The notes beneath the pieces are model-generated. The model searched no databases and was not told the DNA's origin. It was given only the letters and a program-made list of their open reading frames with translations. Positions 7,469 through 16,350 of a DNA stretch of 64,000 nucleotides are shown here, piece by piece. Source of the DNA: Nocardioidaceae bacterium SCSIO 66511 (lineage in GTDB: Bacteria; Actinomycetota; Actinomycetes; Propionibacteriales; Nocardioidaceae); NCBI GenBank assembly GCA_023100825.1, contig CP095846.1, forward strand, positions 2,046,001 through 2,110,000, given 5' to 3'. Both the position numbers and the translations under genes were made by a program. Position 1 is the stretch's first letter. Each line of letters starts with the position of its first letter.

Positions 7469-8703
7469 AAGGGGGGCCGCTCGTCGAGGCGTAGCGAACG
7501 CCGGCCCGCCCAACGCCACAGCCGTGCGGTGGCGTCGCGGTCGGCGTCGGTGACCAGATTGCCCATCACGCGCAGCGCGATCGTCATCAAGAAATGCGAT
7601 CGCATCCCGATCGGGCCGAGTGCGGGCAGCAGCCGCGGCAGCGTGATCAGCCCCGCAAGTCGGCGAGCGATCGAGAAGGCCTCGCCGTACTGGCGCTGCA
7701 GCGTCGCGGGCCATCCGCATCGGAGGTCGTCGTCGGTCGCGAGCATCTCGGCGACGAGTCGACCGGTCTCCAGGCCATAGTCGATGCCCTCGCCGTTGAG
7801 GGGGTTCACGCATCCGGCGGCATCGCCGATCAAGGCCCAGTTCGGTCCGGACACTCCCGAGACGGCGCCTCCCATCGGGAGCAGCGCAGAGGTCGGTGCT
7901 CGCAAGTCGCCGTCGAGCTTCCACTCCGTACGGCGACTCTTCGCGTAGAACTGCATCAGCGGCCGCAGTGCGGCGTTTGCCGGACGCTTCTGTGTTGCGA
8001 GGGTTCCGACGCCGAGGTTCACTTCACCGTCGCCGAGCGGGAAGATCCAGCCGTACCCGGACAGCAGATCACCGCTCTCGCCGCGGAGCTCGAGGTGCGA
8101 GGAGATCCAGGGATCGTCGCTGCGTTCGGAGCGTACGTAGCTGCGTGCCGCGACGCCGTACGCGGTCGAGCGATGCCACGCACGCCCGAGCATTCTGCCG
8201 AGCGGGGAGCGAACGCCGTCGGCCACGACGAGGCGCCGGCATTCGATCGTGTTGGTCTCACCGTCGCCGCTTCGGAAGACGACCCCGCTGACCCGGTCAC
8301 CGTCGCGTCGTATGTCGACCGCGCGTGCGTCATCGACCGCACGGGCACCGGCTTTGACGGCACAGGTGCGAATGCGGTCATCGAGCTCGGTGCGGCGGAC
8401 GGCGGAGCCGTAGTCGGGAAGCGACCCACCCGGCCAAGGCAACATCAGCTCCTGACCGAACCCGTTGGCGCGTAGGCCGCGATTGGTGCCGTGCGAGCGG
8501 ATCCATTGATCGAGGCCGAGCCCGTCGAGCTCCTTGATGGCACGCGGAGTGAGCCCGTCGCCGCACGTCTTGTCGCGGGGGAACACCGCGGCATCGGCGA
8601 GGACGACATCGAGCTCATGCGCCGCAGCCCAGGCTGCCGCGGCAGCACCGGCCGGGCCGGCGCCGACGACGAGGACGTCGGTACGGTCGGGGGAGTCGCT
8701 CAC
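7462..8703 (-). CDS. Geranylgeranyl reductase family FAD-dependent oxidoreductase
   Basis: 413-residue flavoprotein. Rossmann motif VVGAGPAGAAAAAWAA near residue 12, the family signature DKTCGDGLTPRA near 45, the cavity motif GYGWIFPLGDGEVNLGVG near 225 and GDAAGCVNPLNGEGIDYGLE near 295. Relatives saturate isoprenoid chains; in mycobacteria the closest role is MenJ, which reduces one double bond of the menaquinone tail. No menaquinone genes adjoin it, so that assignment stays tentative. It is convergent with the thioesterase. Confidence 0.85.
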   Translation of the reverse strand: MSDSPDRTDVLVVGAGPAGAAAAAWAAAHELDVVLADAAVFPRDKTCGDGLTPRAIKELDGLGLDQWIRSHGTNRGLRANGFGQELMLPWPGGSLPDYGSAVRRTELDDRIRTCAVKAGARAVDDARAVDIRRDGDRVSGVVFRSGDGETNTIECRRLVVADGVRSPLGRMLGRAWHRSTAYGVAARSYVRSERSDDPWISSHLELRGESGDLLSGYGWIFPLGDGEVNLGVGTLATQKRPANAALRPLMQFYAKSRRTEWKLDGDLRAPTSALLPMGGAVSGVSGPNWALIGDAAGCVNPLNGEGIDYGLETGRLVAEMLATDDDLRCGWPATLQRQYGEAFSIARRLAGLITLPRLLPALGPIGMRSHFLMTIALRVMGNLVTDADRDATARLWRWAGRRSLRLDERPPFA

Positions 8704-8781
8704 GTACCAAGTGTCTCAGGCCGGGCACCCCGAAGCACGGCACGGGTCATGGGACCGGTCGTGCCGAGGCTGCGGCCGTCG

Positions 8782-9093
8782 TCAGGCGCGGCTGATCCGA
8801 ATGATCTCGAGCTCGGAGTTCTTCTTGCCCATTGCGCGGATGATCTCCAGCTCGCGCGCGTTGTCGGCACGCAGCGTGGCAGTGTGGCGCTTCGGGCTCT
8901 GTCGGATGATCTCGAGTTCGCTGTCGGCGCCTTGCCGGATGATCTCCAGCTCACGTTGTGCGCCGGTTTTGACGACGACATCGGAGGCGGAGTCGGGGCG
9001 TGGTGCTGCGTGGGCACTCGCCGGGATGAGTGCCGCAGTGGTAGCCACGGCGACCAGGGCGGCCGCGCCGGCGGTCAACTTTGTCGCTCTCAT
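8782..9093 (-). CDS. Small secreted protein with four ELEIIR motifs
   Basis: 103 residues: a signal peptide (MRATKLTAGAAALVAVATTA, cleavage expected after SAHA) and a mature part of about 73 residues. The mature part carries the hexapeptide ELEIIR four times, preceded by R or S, with start-to-start spacing of 11, 22 and 13 residues. Between them the sequence is polar and basic. I do not recognise the family. The ATG at 9093 has no Shine-Dalgarno but sits where a leaderless transcript would begin. A longer in-frame ORF upstream lacks signal-peptide logic and is rejected. Confidence 0.75.
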   Translation of the reverse strand: MRATKLTAGAAALVAVATTAALIPASAHAAPRPDSASDVVVKTGAQRELEIIRQGADSELEIIRQSPKRHTATLRADNARELEIIRAMGKKNSELEIIRISRA

Positions 9094-9129
9094 GCCAGAT
9101 ATGTATACCCGGTTTGGGTGGAATGTAAA
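9094..9129 (-). promoter_or_regulatory. Promoter giving an apparently leaderless mRNA for the ELEIIR-repeat protein
   Basis: On the minus strand TTTACA (9124-9129) and TATACA (9102-9107) are separated by 16 bases, a good vegetative promoter. Transcription would start about 6-8 bases past the -10, i.e. within 1-3 bases of the ATG at 9093. This island is strikingly AT-rich against the surrounding DNA. Confidence 0.6.
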
Positions 9130-9196
9130 CCCGTGGCGAGCGCAGGGCAGGCGAACGCAGCGTGACAGCTCGACCACATACGCGGGCACACGAAAG

Positions 9197-9221
9197 CGCC
9201 ACCGTGGTGACCACGGTGGCG
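9197..9221 (-). terminator. Rho-independent-type hairpin after rpmF
   Basis: Perfect 12-bp arms (CGCCACCGTGGT at 9197-9208, its complement at 9210-9221), 20 bases downstream of the rpmF stop; on the minus strand it is followed by CTTTCG. Confidence 0.75.
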
Positions 9222-9241
9222 TCGTACGCGATGCGCAGTGC

Positions 9242-9412
9242 TCAGTCGTCGGCCGAGATCAGGCCGCGCTGGTAGGCCTTGACGAGCCGTCGCGGAACCT
9301 GGATCTCGCGGCCGTTGACGTTGACGGGCACGAGATCGGCCGGCGTAGCCTTCCACTGCGAGCGTCGCGACCGCGTATTGGATCGGGACATCTTGCGCTT
9401 GGGGACAGCCAT
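9242..9412 (-). CDS. rpmF: 50S ribosomal protein L32
   Basis: 56 residues with the L32 signature [20 protein letters not shown] at the N-terminus. L32 binds 23S rRNA near the peptidyl-transferase exit. This copy has no Cys at all, so it lacks the CxxC pairs of zinc-binding L32 and is a zinc-independent form, the usual actinobacterial state. Start at the MAVPKRK Met; the upstream in-frame ATG would add 21 non-family residues. Confidence 0.96.
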   Translation of the reverse strand: MAVPKRKMSRSNTRSRRSQWKATPADLVPVNVNGREIQVPRRLVKAYQRGLISADD

Positions 9413-9574
9413 CGTGTTTTCCTTCGAGGTCGACTTGGCGATGCCAACGGTCTTGGCCACATGCCAGGTTGCCAAGGCGCGGCGGACCGGTCACCCTGAC
9501 CGAAACACTTTATCAGGGCGGCCGCGCCGTACCCAATTCGGTGCGGCTCCTCGTTGCGGCGATAGCCTCACGCG

Positions 9575-10609
9575 GTGACCATTCGCGAGCGTGTAGGCGA
9601 TGCGGTGCGTGACTTGGCGCCGGTCTACTTCGCGGTGGTGATGGCCAGCGGGGCGATTTCGATCGCCGCACACGAGGCGGGCATCGCGTACGTCTCGGAT
9701 GCGTTGTACGTCATCGCCGCGGCGGCGTACGCCGTGCTGCTCGTGATGACGGTGTTGCGTGTCGTCGCGTACCCCGGCCAGGTGCTTGCCGACGCTCGCA
9801 ACCCGCGTCGCTCGTTCGGCTTCTTCACCCTGGTTGCGGGGTCCTGTGTACTGGCGGACCGGTTCGTCGTCGCCGGCCTGGACGCGCTCGCGTACGTGCT
9901 CCTCATCGCTTCGGGCGCGGTGTGGCTCGTGCTGGGATATCTGTTGCCCTGGCTCGCGCTCGCCCGGCGCGACGAGCACTCTGCGCACGAACAGGCGGAC
10001 GGGTCGTGGTTCATCTGGGCGGTCGCATCCCAGGCGGTCGCGGTGCTGGCGGCAACACTCGAGCCTTCGGCCGGCGCGAGTCAGCATGCGCTCGCGTTCC
10101 TCGGGTTCGTCGCCTGGGCGGTCGGTTGCTTTCTGTACGTCTGTGCCGTCGTCCTCGTGGGCCTGCGGCTGGTCTTGTACGACGTATCGCCGGAGGATCT
10201 CTCGCCGTCGTACTGGGTGGCAATGGGAGCGGCGTCGATCACCGTGCTCGCCGGGGTACGCGTCGCGGACATGCGTACGGACGTGATCGTCAGCGTGGTG
10301 CACGATCTGGCGACGGGTGTGTCGATGATGTTCTGGGCGTTCGCTACCTGGCTGTTTCCGGCCCTGGTTGCGGCGGGCTGGTGGCGGCACCGTGTGCACA
10401 GTGTTCCGCTCTCGTACGAGCCCGGCCTCTGGAGCATGGTCTTTCCCCTTGGCATGTACTCCCTCGCTAGCTTGTCGCTCGGCGACGGTGCGGGGTTGGA
10501 CTGGATCGCCGCGATCGGGCGCGGCGAACTGTGGTTCGCGCTCGTGGTGTGGGCGCTCGTCGCGCTCGCAATGGCACGGCACCTGTTCGCGCGCCGAAAC
10601 GCGCCATGA
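9575..10609 (+). CDS. TehA/SLAC1-type membrane transporter (tellurite resistance/C4-dicarboxylate family)
   Basis: 344 residues, about ten hydrophobic spans, beginning with the family motif LAPVYFAVVMASGAISIAAH. The fold is that of TehA and plant SLAC1 anion channels; bacterial members are annotated for tellurite resistance or dicarboxylate/malate export but substrates are mostly untested. Start is GTG at 9575. It is a single gene, 30 bases from the convergent ppdK. Confidence 0.82.
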   Translation: MTIRERVGDAVRDLAPVYFAVVMASGAISIAAHEAGIAYVSDALYVIAAAAYAVLLVMTVLRVVAYPGQVLADARNPRRSFGFFTLVAGSCVLADRFVVAGLDALAYVLLIASGAVWLVLGYLLPWLALARRDEHSAHEQADGSWFIWAVASQAVAVLAATLEPSAGASQHALAFLGFVAWAVGCFLYVCAVVLVGLRLVLYDVSPEDLSPSYWVAMGAASITVLAGVRVADMRTDVIVSVVHDLATGVSMMFWAFATWLFPALVAAGWWRHRVHSVPLSYEPGLWSMVFPLGMYSLASLSLGDGAGLDWIAAIGRGELWFALVVWALVALAMARHLFARRNAP

Positions 10610-10639
10610 GCCGACCGCGATGTGCCGGTACGGCGGCGC

Positions 10640-13321
10640 TCAGCCGGCGATAGCGGCGCGACCGGCCTCGAGCCGGGCGACGGGTACGCGGAACGGTGAG
10701 CAGGACACGTAGTCGAGCCCGACTTCGTGGAAGAAGTGCACCGACAGCGGGTCGCCGCCGTGCTCGCCGCACACACCGAGCTTGAGGTCGGGCTTCGTCG
10801 CACGGCCCTCCTCGGCCGCGATGCGGACGAGTCGCCCGACGCCGTCGCCGTCTATCGACTCGAAGGGAGACACGGTGAAAACGCCTTGCTCGAGGTACGC
10901 CGCGAAGAACGCCGCCTCCACGTCGTCGCGGGAGAATCCCCAGGCCGTCTGGGTGAGGTCGTTCGTACCGAACGAGAAGAAGTCGGCCTCGTCGGCGATC
11001 CGGAACGACGTGAGCGCGGCCCGCGGCAGCTCGATCATGGTGCCGATCGGGATGTCGAGCTCGACGCCCTCAGTCTGTGCGACCTCGGCGACCACGTGGC
11101 CGACCTGCTGACGTATCAGGTGCAGCTCCATCACCGATCCGACGAGCGGGATCATGATCTCTGCGCGCGGTGTGCCGCCGGCCTTGATCCGAGCGGCCGA
11201 CGCCTCGGCGACGGCGCGTACCTGCATGCCGAACAGGCCGGGTACGACGATGCCGAGGCGTACGCCGCGCAGACCAAGCATCGGGTTGGACTCGTGCAGA
11301 CGCTCGATCGCCTCCAGCAGCCGGATGTCGTCGGGGTCGGGCTCGCCGCGCTCGCGCGCGACCGCCACCTTGACCGACAGCTCCGTGCGGTCGGGAAGGA
11401 ACTCGTGGAGCGGCGGGTCGATCAACCGGATCGTGACGGGATCGCCGTCCATGGACGCCAGGAGATGTTCGAAGTCCGTGCGCTGCAACGGAAGGAGCGT
11501 GTCGAGTGCGGACTTCAGCTCTTGCGGTGTGTTCGCCAGGATCACGCGCTCGATCAGCGGGCGTCGTTCGCCGAGGAACATGTGCTCGGTGCGGCACAGG
11601 CCGACGCCTTGCGCGCCGAGGGTACGCGCACGTCCGGCGTCGTCGGCGGTGTCGGCGTTGGCGCGTACCCGCAGCCGACGTACCTCGTCGGCGTGCCGCA
11701 GCAGCCGGTCGACGGCGGGCACGAGCGCGTCGTCGGAGCCGGACTCAGACTGTGCGGCCGCGACCCCGTCGGTGAGATAACGCATCACGGGGCTGGGCAC
11801 GACGGGCACCTCGCCGGCGAACACCTCGCCGGTCGTACCGTCGATGCTGATCGACTGGCCCTCCTCGACGACGACATCGCCGCACACGATGCGCGAGTTG
11901 GCGGCGTCGACCTCGACGGCCTCGGCGCCGACGACACAAGTGCGGCCCATACCGCGCGCGACGACTGCGGCGTGTGACGTCTTGCCGCCGCGGCTGGTGA
12001 GAATGCCCGCGGCCGCGATCATGCCCTCGAGGTCGTCCGGGTTGGTCTCCTTGCGTACGAGGACCACCGGTCCGGACTTCGCCTGCTCGACCGCGCGCTG
12101 GGGATCGAGTACGACCGTACCGACGGCGGCGCCGGGGGAGGCGCCCATCGCAGTCGTCAGCAGCGTGCGTTCGGCGACCGGGTCGAACTGGGAGAACATC
12201 AGCTGGGCGAGCTGGTCGCCGGTGACGCGCGACAGAGCTTCGTCCATCGTGATGACGTTCTCGTCGACGAGCTGCGTCGCGATCCGGAACGCCGCGGGAG
12301 CCGTCCGCTTGCCGACGCGGGTCTGCAACATCCACAACTTGCCGCGCTCGACGGTGAACTCGATATCGCACAGATCGCGATAGTGCGCTTCGAGCAGCCG
12401 GATCACTCGCTGCAGCTCGTCGTACGAAGCGGGGTCGAGCTCGCGCATCTCGTCAAGCGACAAGGTGTTGCGGATGCCCGCCACGACGTCCTCGCCTTGC
12501 GCGTCGGGGAGGTAGTCGCCGTACGCGCCGGCCGCACCGGTGGCCGGATCGCGGGTGAAGGCGACGCCTGTGCCGCTGTCGGCGCCGAGGTTGCCGAAGA
12601 CCATCGTGCACACGTTGACGGCGGTGCCGAGTGCGTCGGGAATCCGCTCGCGGCGGCGATAGACCCGCGCTCGCGGGGTGTTCCACGATGCGAAGACGGC
12701 CTCGATGCAGGCGGTCAGCTGGTCGGTCGGGTTCTGCGGGAACGCCGCACCGGACTCGGTTGCGATGATCTGTTTGTACGTGTCCACGAGCGTGCGCATG
12801 TCGTCGGCGTCGAGGTCGACGTCGGCGGAGACGCCCCGCGCGGACTTGCGCTCCTCCAAGGCATCGGAGAATGCGGCGCCGTCGATGTCGAGCACCGTGC
12901 GACCGAACATCTGCAACAGGCGCCGGTACGAGTCGTACGCGAACCGATCGTTGCCGCTCGCCTCCGCGAGCCCGAGCACGGATTCGTCGTTGAGGCCGAC
13001 GTTGAGGACCGTCTCCATCATTCCGGGCATCGAGAACTTCGCACCCGAGCGCACGCTGACCAACAGCGGGTCGCGACGGTCGCCGAGGCGTTTGCCGAGG
13101 CGGTTCTCGAGTCGCAGCATCGCGCTGCGTACCTGCACCGGAAGCTCCGGCGGCACGTGACCGCGCTCCAGGAACGCACGGCACGCCTCGGTGGTGATCG
13201 TGAACCCCGGTGGCACCGGCAAACCCATTCGCGTCATCTCGGCGAGGTTGGCGCCCTTGCCGCCGAGAAGGTCCTTCTGGTCCTTGTCGCCCGTCTCGAA
13301 CGGCTGGACGTACTCGGTCAT
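10640..13321 (-). CDS. ppdK: Pyruvate, phosphate dikinase
   Basis: 893 residues, the usual length. Catalyses the reversible conversion of pyruvate, ATP and phosphate to PEP, AMP and diphosphate. N-terminal ATP-grasp region (LLGGKGANLAEMTRMG), swivelling domain with the phosphorylated His in GGKTSHAAVVARGMGRTCVV, and a C-terminal PEP/pyruvate barrel ending with FGTNDLTQ and CGEHGGDP. Start set by AGGAG seven bases before ATG 13321. It is monocistronic. In actinobacteria the enzyme supplies PEP or, in reverse, ATP from diphosphate. Confidence 0.97.
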   Translation of the reverse strand: MTEYVQPFETGDKDQKDLLGGKGANLAEMTRMGLPVPPGFTITTEACRAFLERGHVPPELPVQVRSAMLRLENRLGKRLGDRRDPLLVSVRSGAKFSMPGMMETVLNVGLNDESVLGLAEASGNDRFAYDSYRRLLQMFGRTVLDIDGAAFSDALEERKSARGVSADVDLDADDMRTLVDTYKQIIATESGAAFPQNPTDQLTACIEAVFASWNTPRARVYRRRERIPDALGTAVNVCTMVFGNLGADSGTGVAFTRDPATGAAGAYGDYLPDAQGEDVVAGIRNTLSLDEMRELDPASYDELQRVIRLLEAHYRDLCDIEFTVERGKLWMLQTRVGKRTAPAAFRIATQLVDENVITMDEALSRVTGDQLAQLMFSQFDPVAERTLLTTAMGASPGAAVGTVVLDPQRAVEQAKSGPVVLVRKETNPDDLEGMIAAAGILTSRGGKTSHAAVVARGMGRTCVVGAEAVEVDAANSRIVCGDVVVEEGQSISIDGTTGEVFAGEVPVVPSPVMRYLTDGVAAAQSESGSDDALVPAVDRLLRHADEVRRLRVRANADTADDAGRARTLGAQGVGLCRTEHMFLGERRPLIERVILANTPQELKSALDTLLPLQRTDFEHLLASMDGDPVTIRLIDPPLHEFLPDRTELSVKVAVARERGEPDPDDIRLLEAIERLHESNPMLGLRGVRLGIVVPGLFGMQVRAVAEASAARIKAGGTPRAEIMIPLVGSVMELHLIRQQVGHVVAEVAQTEGVELDIPIGTMIELPRAALTSFRIADEADFFSFGTNDLTQTAWGFSRDDVEAAFFAAYLEQGVFTVSPFESIDGDGVGRLVRIAAEEGRATKPDLKLGVCGEHGGDPLSVHFFHEVGLDYVSCSPFRVPVARLEAGRAAIAG

Positions 13322-13404
13322 CGGCTGCTCCTGCGGAATCGGGGATTCTCGGAGCATAGGGCACCGCGTCCGCGCCGCGCCGGGCGATCTGTCGGCGCGA
13401 AGCA

Positions 13405-13440
13405 GTCGACCCGAGCACCCCCGTCGGTGCTCGGGCCGAC
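13405..13440 (-). terminator. Terminator hairpin after the 204-residue secreted protein gene
   Basis: CCGAGCACC (13411-13419) and GGTGCTCGG (13426-13434) form a 9-bp stem with a 6-base loop, extendable by GTCG/CGAC outside. It lies 18 bases past the stop of the minus-strand gene. Confidence 0.65.
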
Positions 13441-13451
13441 TCACGCACGGC

Positions 13452-14066
13452 CTACTCGTACGCGGCGCGCACGAAACCGATGCAGAACGTCAGATCGCCC
13501 AAGTGGTTGGCATTGACCGACCACGCGTTCATCTCTGTCGCGGTGGGCCAGATTCCGGCGGAGAACAGTTGATCGCCCTCCAGTTGGTCGTTACCGCTGA
13601 TGTTGAAGGAGTTGCTGGTGCTCCCGAGGCCGTTGGTCGTGACCGTGCCTCGTCCGAATTCGGCCGGACCGGGATCGCGTTTCCAGAAGTGGTTGGACCA
13701 GGTCCAGTTGCCGTCTGAGTCGCCCCAAAGGGTCATCTCCGAGCAGTCCAGCGCAACCGTCGCCTCGCCCTCGTCTGCGCCCCCTCCGGTCGTGGGCGCC
13801 TGCGCAGGCTGGAGGTCGGAGCGTTGGAGTCCGGCGGCCTTCAGCGCCTGCAGTGGCTCGAGTTTTCGCCCGGACTCCCACTGTTTGCGCAGTTCGGCTG
13901 CCTGCTCAGGCGTCAGCTCGGTGGCCATTGTCTTTGCGCGGACGTCAGGTGTCTTACCCGGGTCGTCGGCAGTTGCGCTGCCCGCGGTGGCGCCGGCCGA
14001 GGCGCACGCCAGGACCGCGACAGCCGTGATCCGTGCTCCGGTCGAACGGAGTGTGTTCAGGTTCAT
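13452..14066 (-). CDS. Secreted protein, uncharacterised
   Basis: 204 residues. Signal peptide at residues 1 to about 33 (ITAVAVLACASAGATAGSATA). The mature part has a helical charged segment (TPEQAAELRKQWESGRK), a Gly/Glu linker, then a C-terminal beta domain rich in Trp, Asn and Ser (LWGDSDGNWTWSNHFWKRD) with two Cys (LDCSE, FCIGF) that may form a disulfide. No family is recognised. It is divergent from the quinone oxidoreductase gene, 172 bases away. Confidence 0.72.
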   Translation of the reverse strand: MNLNTLRSTGARITAVAVLACASAGATAGSATADDPGKTPDVRAKTMATELTPEQAAELRKQWESGRKLEPLQALKAAGLQRSDLQPAQAPTTGGGADEGEATVALDCSEMTLWGDSDGNWTWSNHFWKRDPGPAEFGRGTVTTNGLGSTSNSFNISGNDQLEGDQLFSAGIWPTATEMNAWSVNANHLGDLTFCIGFVRAAYE

Positions 14067-14238
14067 GGTGGTTCCCCCATCGTTTGTCGGACGCCGTCAC
14101 CGTCGCGTGCGGTGATATACGCACGGTTACGTTGCGATTACAGGCCCGAAAGTGGCGGCGGCACCGACTTGACCTGAACATAACTTCAGCTTCTAGGTTG
14201 CATCGAGAAAGGTTCGACAACGAGGGGAAAGAGGTCTG

Positions 14239-15207
14239 ATGCAAGCGATCAGGGTGCATGAGTTCGGTGGTCCGGCGGTATTGATTCCTGAGGACGTTCC
14301 GGAGCCCGTTGCGGGGCGCGGTGAGGTCGTCGTGCGAATGGTCGCGAGCAACGTGGGCTACCTCGACACCTTGCTCCGCAGCGGCTGGGGTGGTGAGTTC
14401 TTCCCGATCGAGCTCCCGTACGTGCCTGGTGGGGGCGGCGCTGGTCGCGTACTCCACGTCGGGCCAGACGTGGACCCCGACTGGTTGGGGCGCCGGGTGG
14501 TCGCCCGCGTCTCCGGCGGGTACGCCGAACACGCCGTTGCCAAGGCGGAGGAGCTTGTCGATGTGCCCGAGCAAGTCCCGTGGCCCGAGGCGGCGGCGCT
14601 GGTCCATGACGGGGTCACCGCTCTCGGCCTCGTACTCGAGGGCAAGATCGTGGCCGGCGAATGGGTACTCGTCGCTGCCGCTACAGGTGGTGCCGGATCG
14701 TTGGTTGTCCAGCTCGCGCGTGCCGCGGGTGCACGGGTGATTGCGGCGGCCAGGGGAGCGCAGAAGCTCGCTCTGGCAGGCGAGCTGGGCGCCGAGGTGA
14801 CGGTCGACTACTCGCTGCCCGGCTGGACCGACGACGTACGCAAGGCGGCCGGGGGCGACGGTGTCGCACTTGCCTTCGACGGTGCTGGCGGCGAGCTCGG
14901 CCGGGCGGCCTTCGACACCGTTGCCGATGGCGGGCGGTTCATCACGTACGGGAGCTCCAACGGCGACCTCGTCCAGATCGACGAGGAGGAGGCCACGCGC
15001 CGCGGGGTTCGCGCCGTCAGTTTGCTGGAGGCCGGCTCACCGGGGCTGGCGGTGATGCGGGCACGTCTCGCGGAGGCGCTCGAGTCGGTGGCGCAGGGGA
15101 GCCTCCGCCCGGTCATCGGGGCGAGTTTCCCGCTCGAGCGGGCCGCGGACGCGCACGCGTCGCTCGAGCAGCGCAAGACGATCGGCAAGTCCCTGCTGCT
15201 CGTGTGA
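14239..15207 (+). CDS. Zinc-independent quinone oxidoreductase (MDR superfamily)
   Basis: 322 residues of the medium-chain dehydrogenase/reductase type. N-terminal GroES-like domain (AIRVHEFGGPAVLIPEDVPEP), then the cofactor Rossmann region AATGGAGSLVVQLARAAGAR near residue 150, as in NADPH:quinone reductases. The catalytic zinc ligands of alcohol dehydrogenases are absent. The likely reaction is NADPH-dependent reduction of quinones or enones. Start ATG 14239 follows GAGGGGAAAGAGG. Confidence 0.87.
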   Translation: MQAIRVHEFGGPAVLIPEDVPEPVAGRGEVVVRMVASNVGYLDTLLRSGWGGEFFPIELPYVPGGGGAGRVLHVGPDVDPDWLGRRVVARVSGGYAEHAVAKAEELVDVPEQVPWPEAAALVHDGVTALGLVLEGKIVAGEWVLVAAATGGAGSLVVQLARAAGARVIAAARGAQKLALAGELGAEVTVDYSLPGWTDDVRKAAGGDGVALAFDGAGGELGRAAFDTVADGGRFITYGSSNGDLVQIDEEEATRRGVRAVSLLEAGSPGLAVMRARLAEALESVAQGSLRPVIGASFPLERAADAHASLEQRKTIGKSLLLV

Positions 15208-15256
15208 CCTGGGCTCGGCGGTCGGTTTGGCGGCGCCGGCGAGGCGTTCCGGCGCG

Positions 15257-16350
15257 TTACAGCGGCGGAATCTCCGGTGGCGTTGCCGCCGGGGTCGTTT
15301 CCAGATCACGGAGTACGAGCGACAGCGCGCGCTCCAACTGTGGGTCGTTGCCGGCGACGCGGTCGTGCGGCGCCATCACGACCTCGATATCGGGGTCGAC
15401 ACCGTGGTTCTCGACTCCCCAGCCGAAGTCCTCGAACCAGAACGAGTAGCGCGGCTGCGTCACGCTGGTGCCGTCGACGAGGCTGTATCGGCCGTCGATG
15501 CCGACCACGCCACCCCAGGTACGGGTGCCGACGACCGGGCCGAGACCCAGCGACCGGATCGCGGCGGTGACGATGTCGCCGTCGGAGCCTGCGTACATGT
15601 CGGTCACGGTGACCATCGGTCCGCGGCGCGCATCGGCGGGGTACGACGTAGGGCCGACTCCGCGGGCGAGGTCCCAGCCGATGATCCGGCGGGCGAGCTT
15701 CTCGACGACCAGCTGCGAGGTGTGACCACCGCGGTTGCCGCGTACGTCGACGATCAGCCCCTCGAGTGCGAACTCGGTACGCAGGTCGCGGTGCAACTCC
15801 GCCCAGCCCTCGGACACCATGTCTGGCACATGTACGTAGCCGATCCGGCCGTCGCTGTTGTCGTGCACCCACCGACGCCGACCGGCGACCCAGTCCTGAT
15901 AGCGCAACGGGAACTCGTCGGCGAGCGGTACGACGACGACGTTGCGGGTGTCGCCGTCGCGCCGTGCGATGGTCAGCTCGACAGGCTTGCCCGCGGAGCC
16001 GGCGAGACGTGCAGCGGGACCGGTCTGCGAGTCGACGGGACGCCCGTCGACGGCGATGATCGCATCGCCCGCAGTGACAGCGACCCCGGGCGCCGTCAGA
16101 GGCGAGCGTGCGGCACGTCGCGACGACTCACCCGGCACGATCCGGCCGGACACCCACCCGCGTACCCAGGTGCCGGCTTGACCCCAGAAGGTGAGCCGAG
16201 TGCTCGGCCCGCCGTCGACGGGCGCCACGTACACCTCCTTGGCACCGCCGCGCGTCGCAGTCCAGGCGATACGGGTGCCGTCGGGTGAGATACGCGGCGA
16301 CTGCGCGGGCGTGTGGTCGGAGCTGACGCGGTACGCGCGCCCGCCGTCGT
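15257..16350 (-). pseudogene. Tricorn-type S41 protease remnant (5' end replaced, propeller deleted)
   Basis: Tricorn proteases are about 1050-1100 residues: beta-propellers, PDZ, S41 catalytic domain. Here about 50 residues of the first propeller (GGRAYRVSSDHTPAQSPRIS to RLTFWGQAGTWVRGW) run directly into the PDZ domain (AGDAIIAVDGRPVD) and an apparently intact catalytic domain (YVHVPDM, RGNRGGH, nucleophile in MYAGSDGD, VENHGVDPDIE). Some 550 residues are missing and the first 30 or so are replaced by the dispersed repeat, in frame. No authentic start codon or ribosome site remains; the frame stays open to 16609 through the repeat. A residual product cannot be excluded. Confidence 0.8.

Noticed and set aside
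8795-8960. Possible CRISPR-like or tandem DNA repeat
   Set aside because: The four GATGATCTC-type words are the reverse complement of ELEIIR codons inside a gene; spacing is irregular and codons vary.
9491-10582. 363-residue ORF antisense to the TehA-type transporter
   Set aside because: Shadow frame; the plus strand encodes ten hydrophobic spans of a known family.
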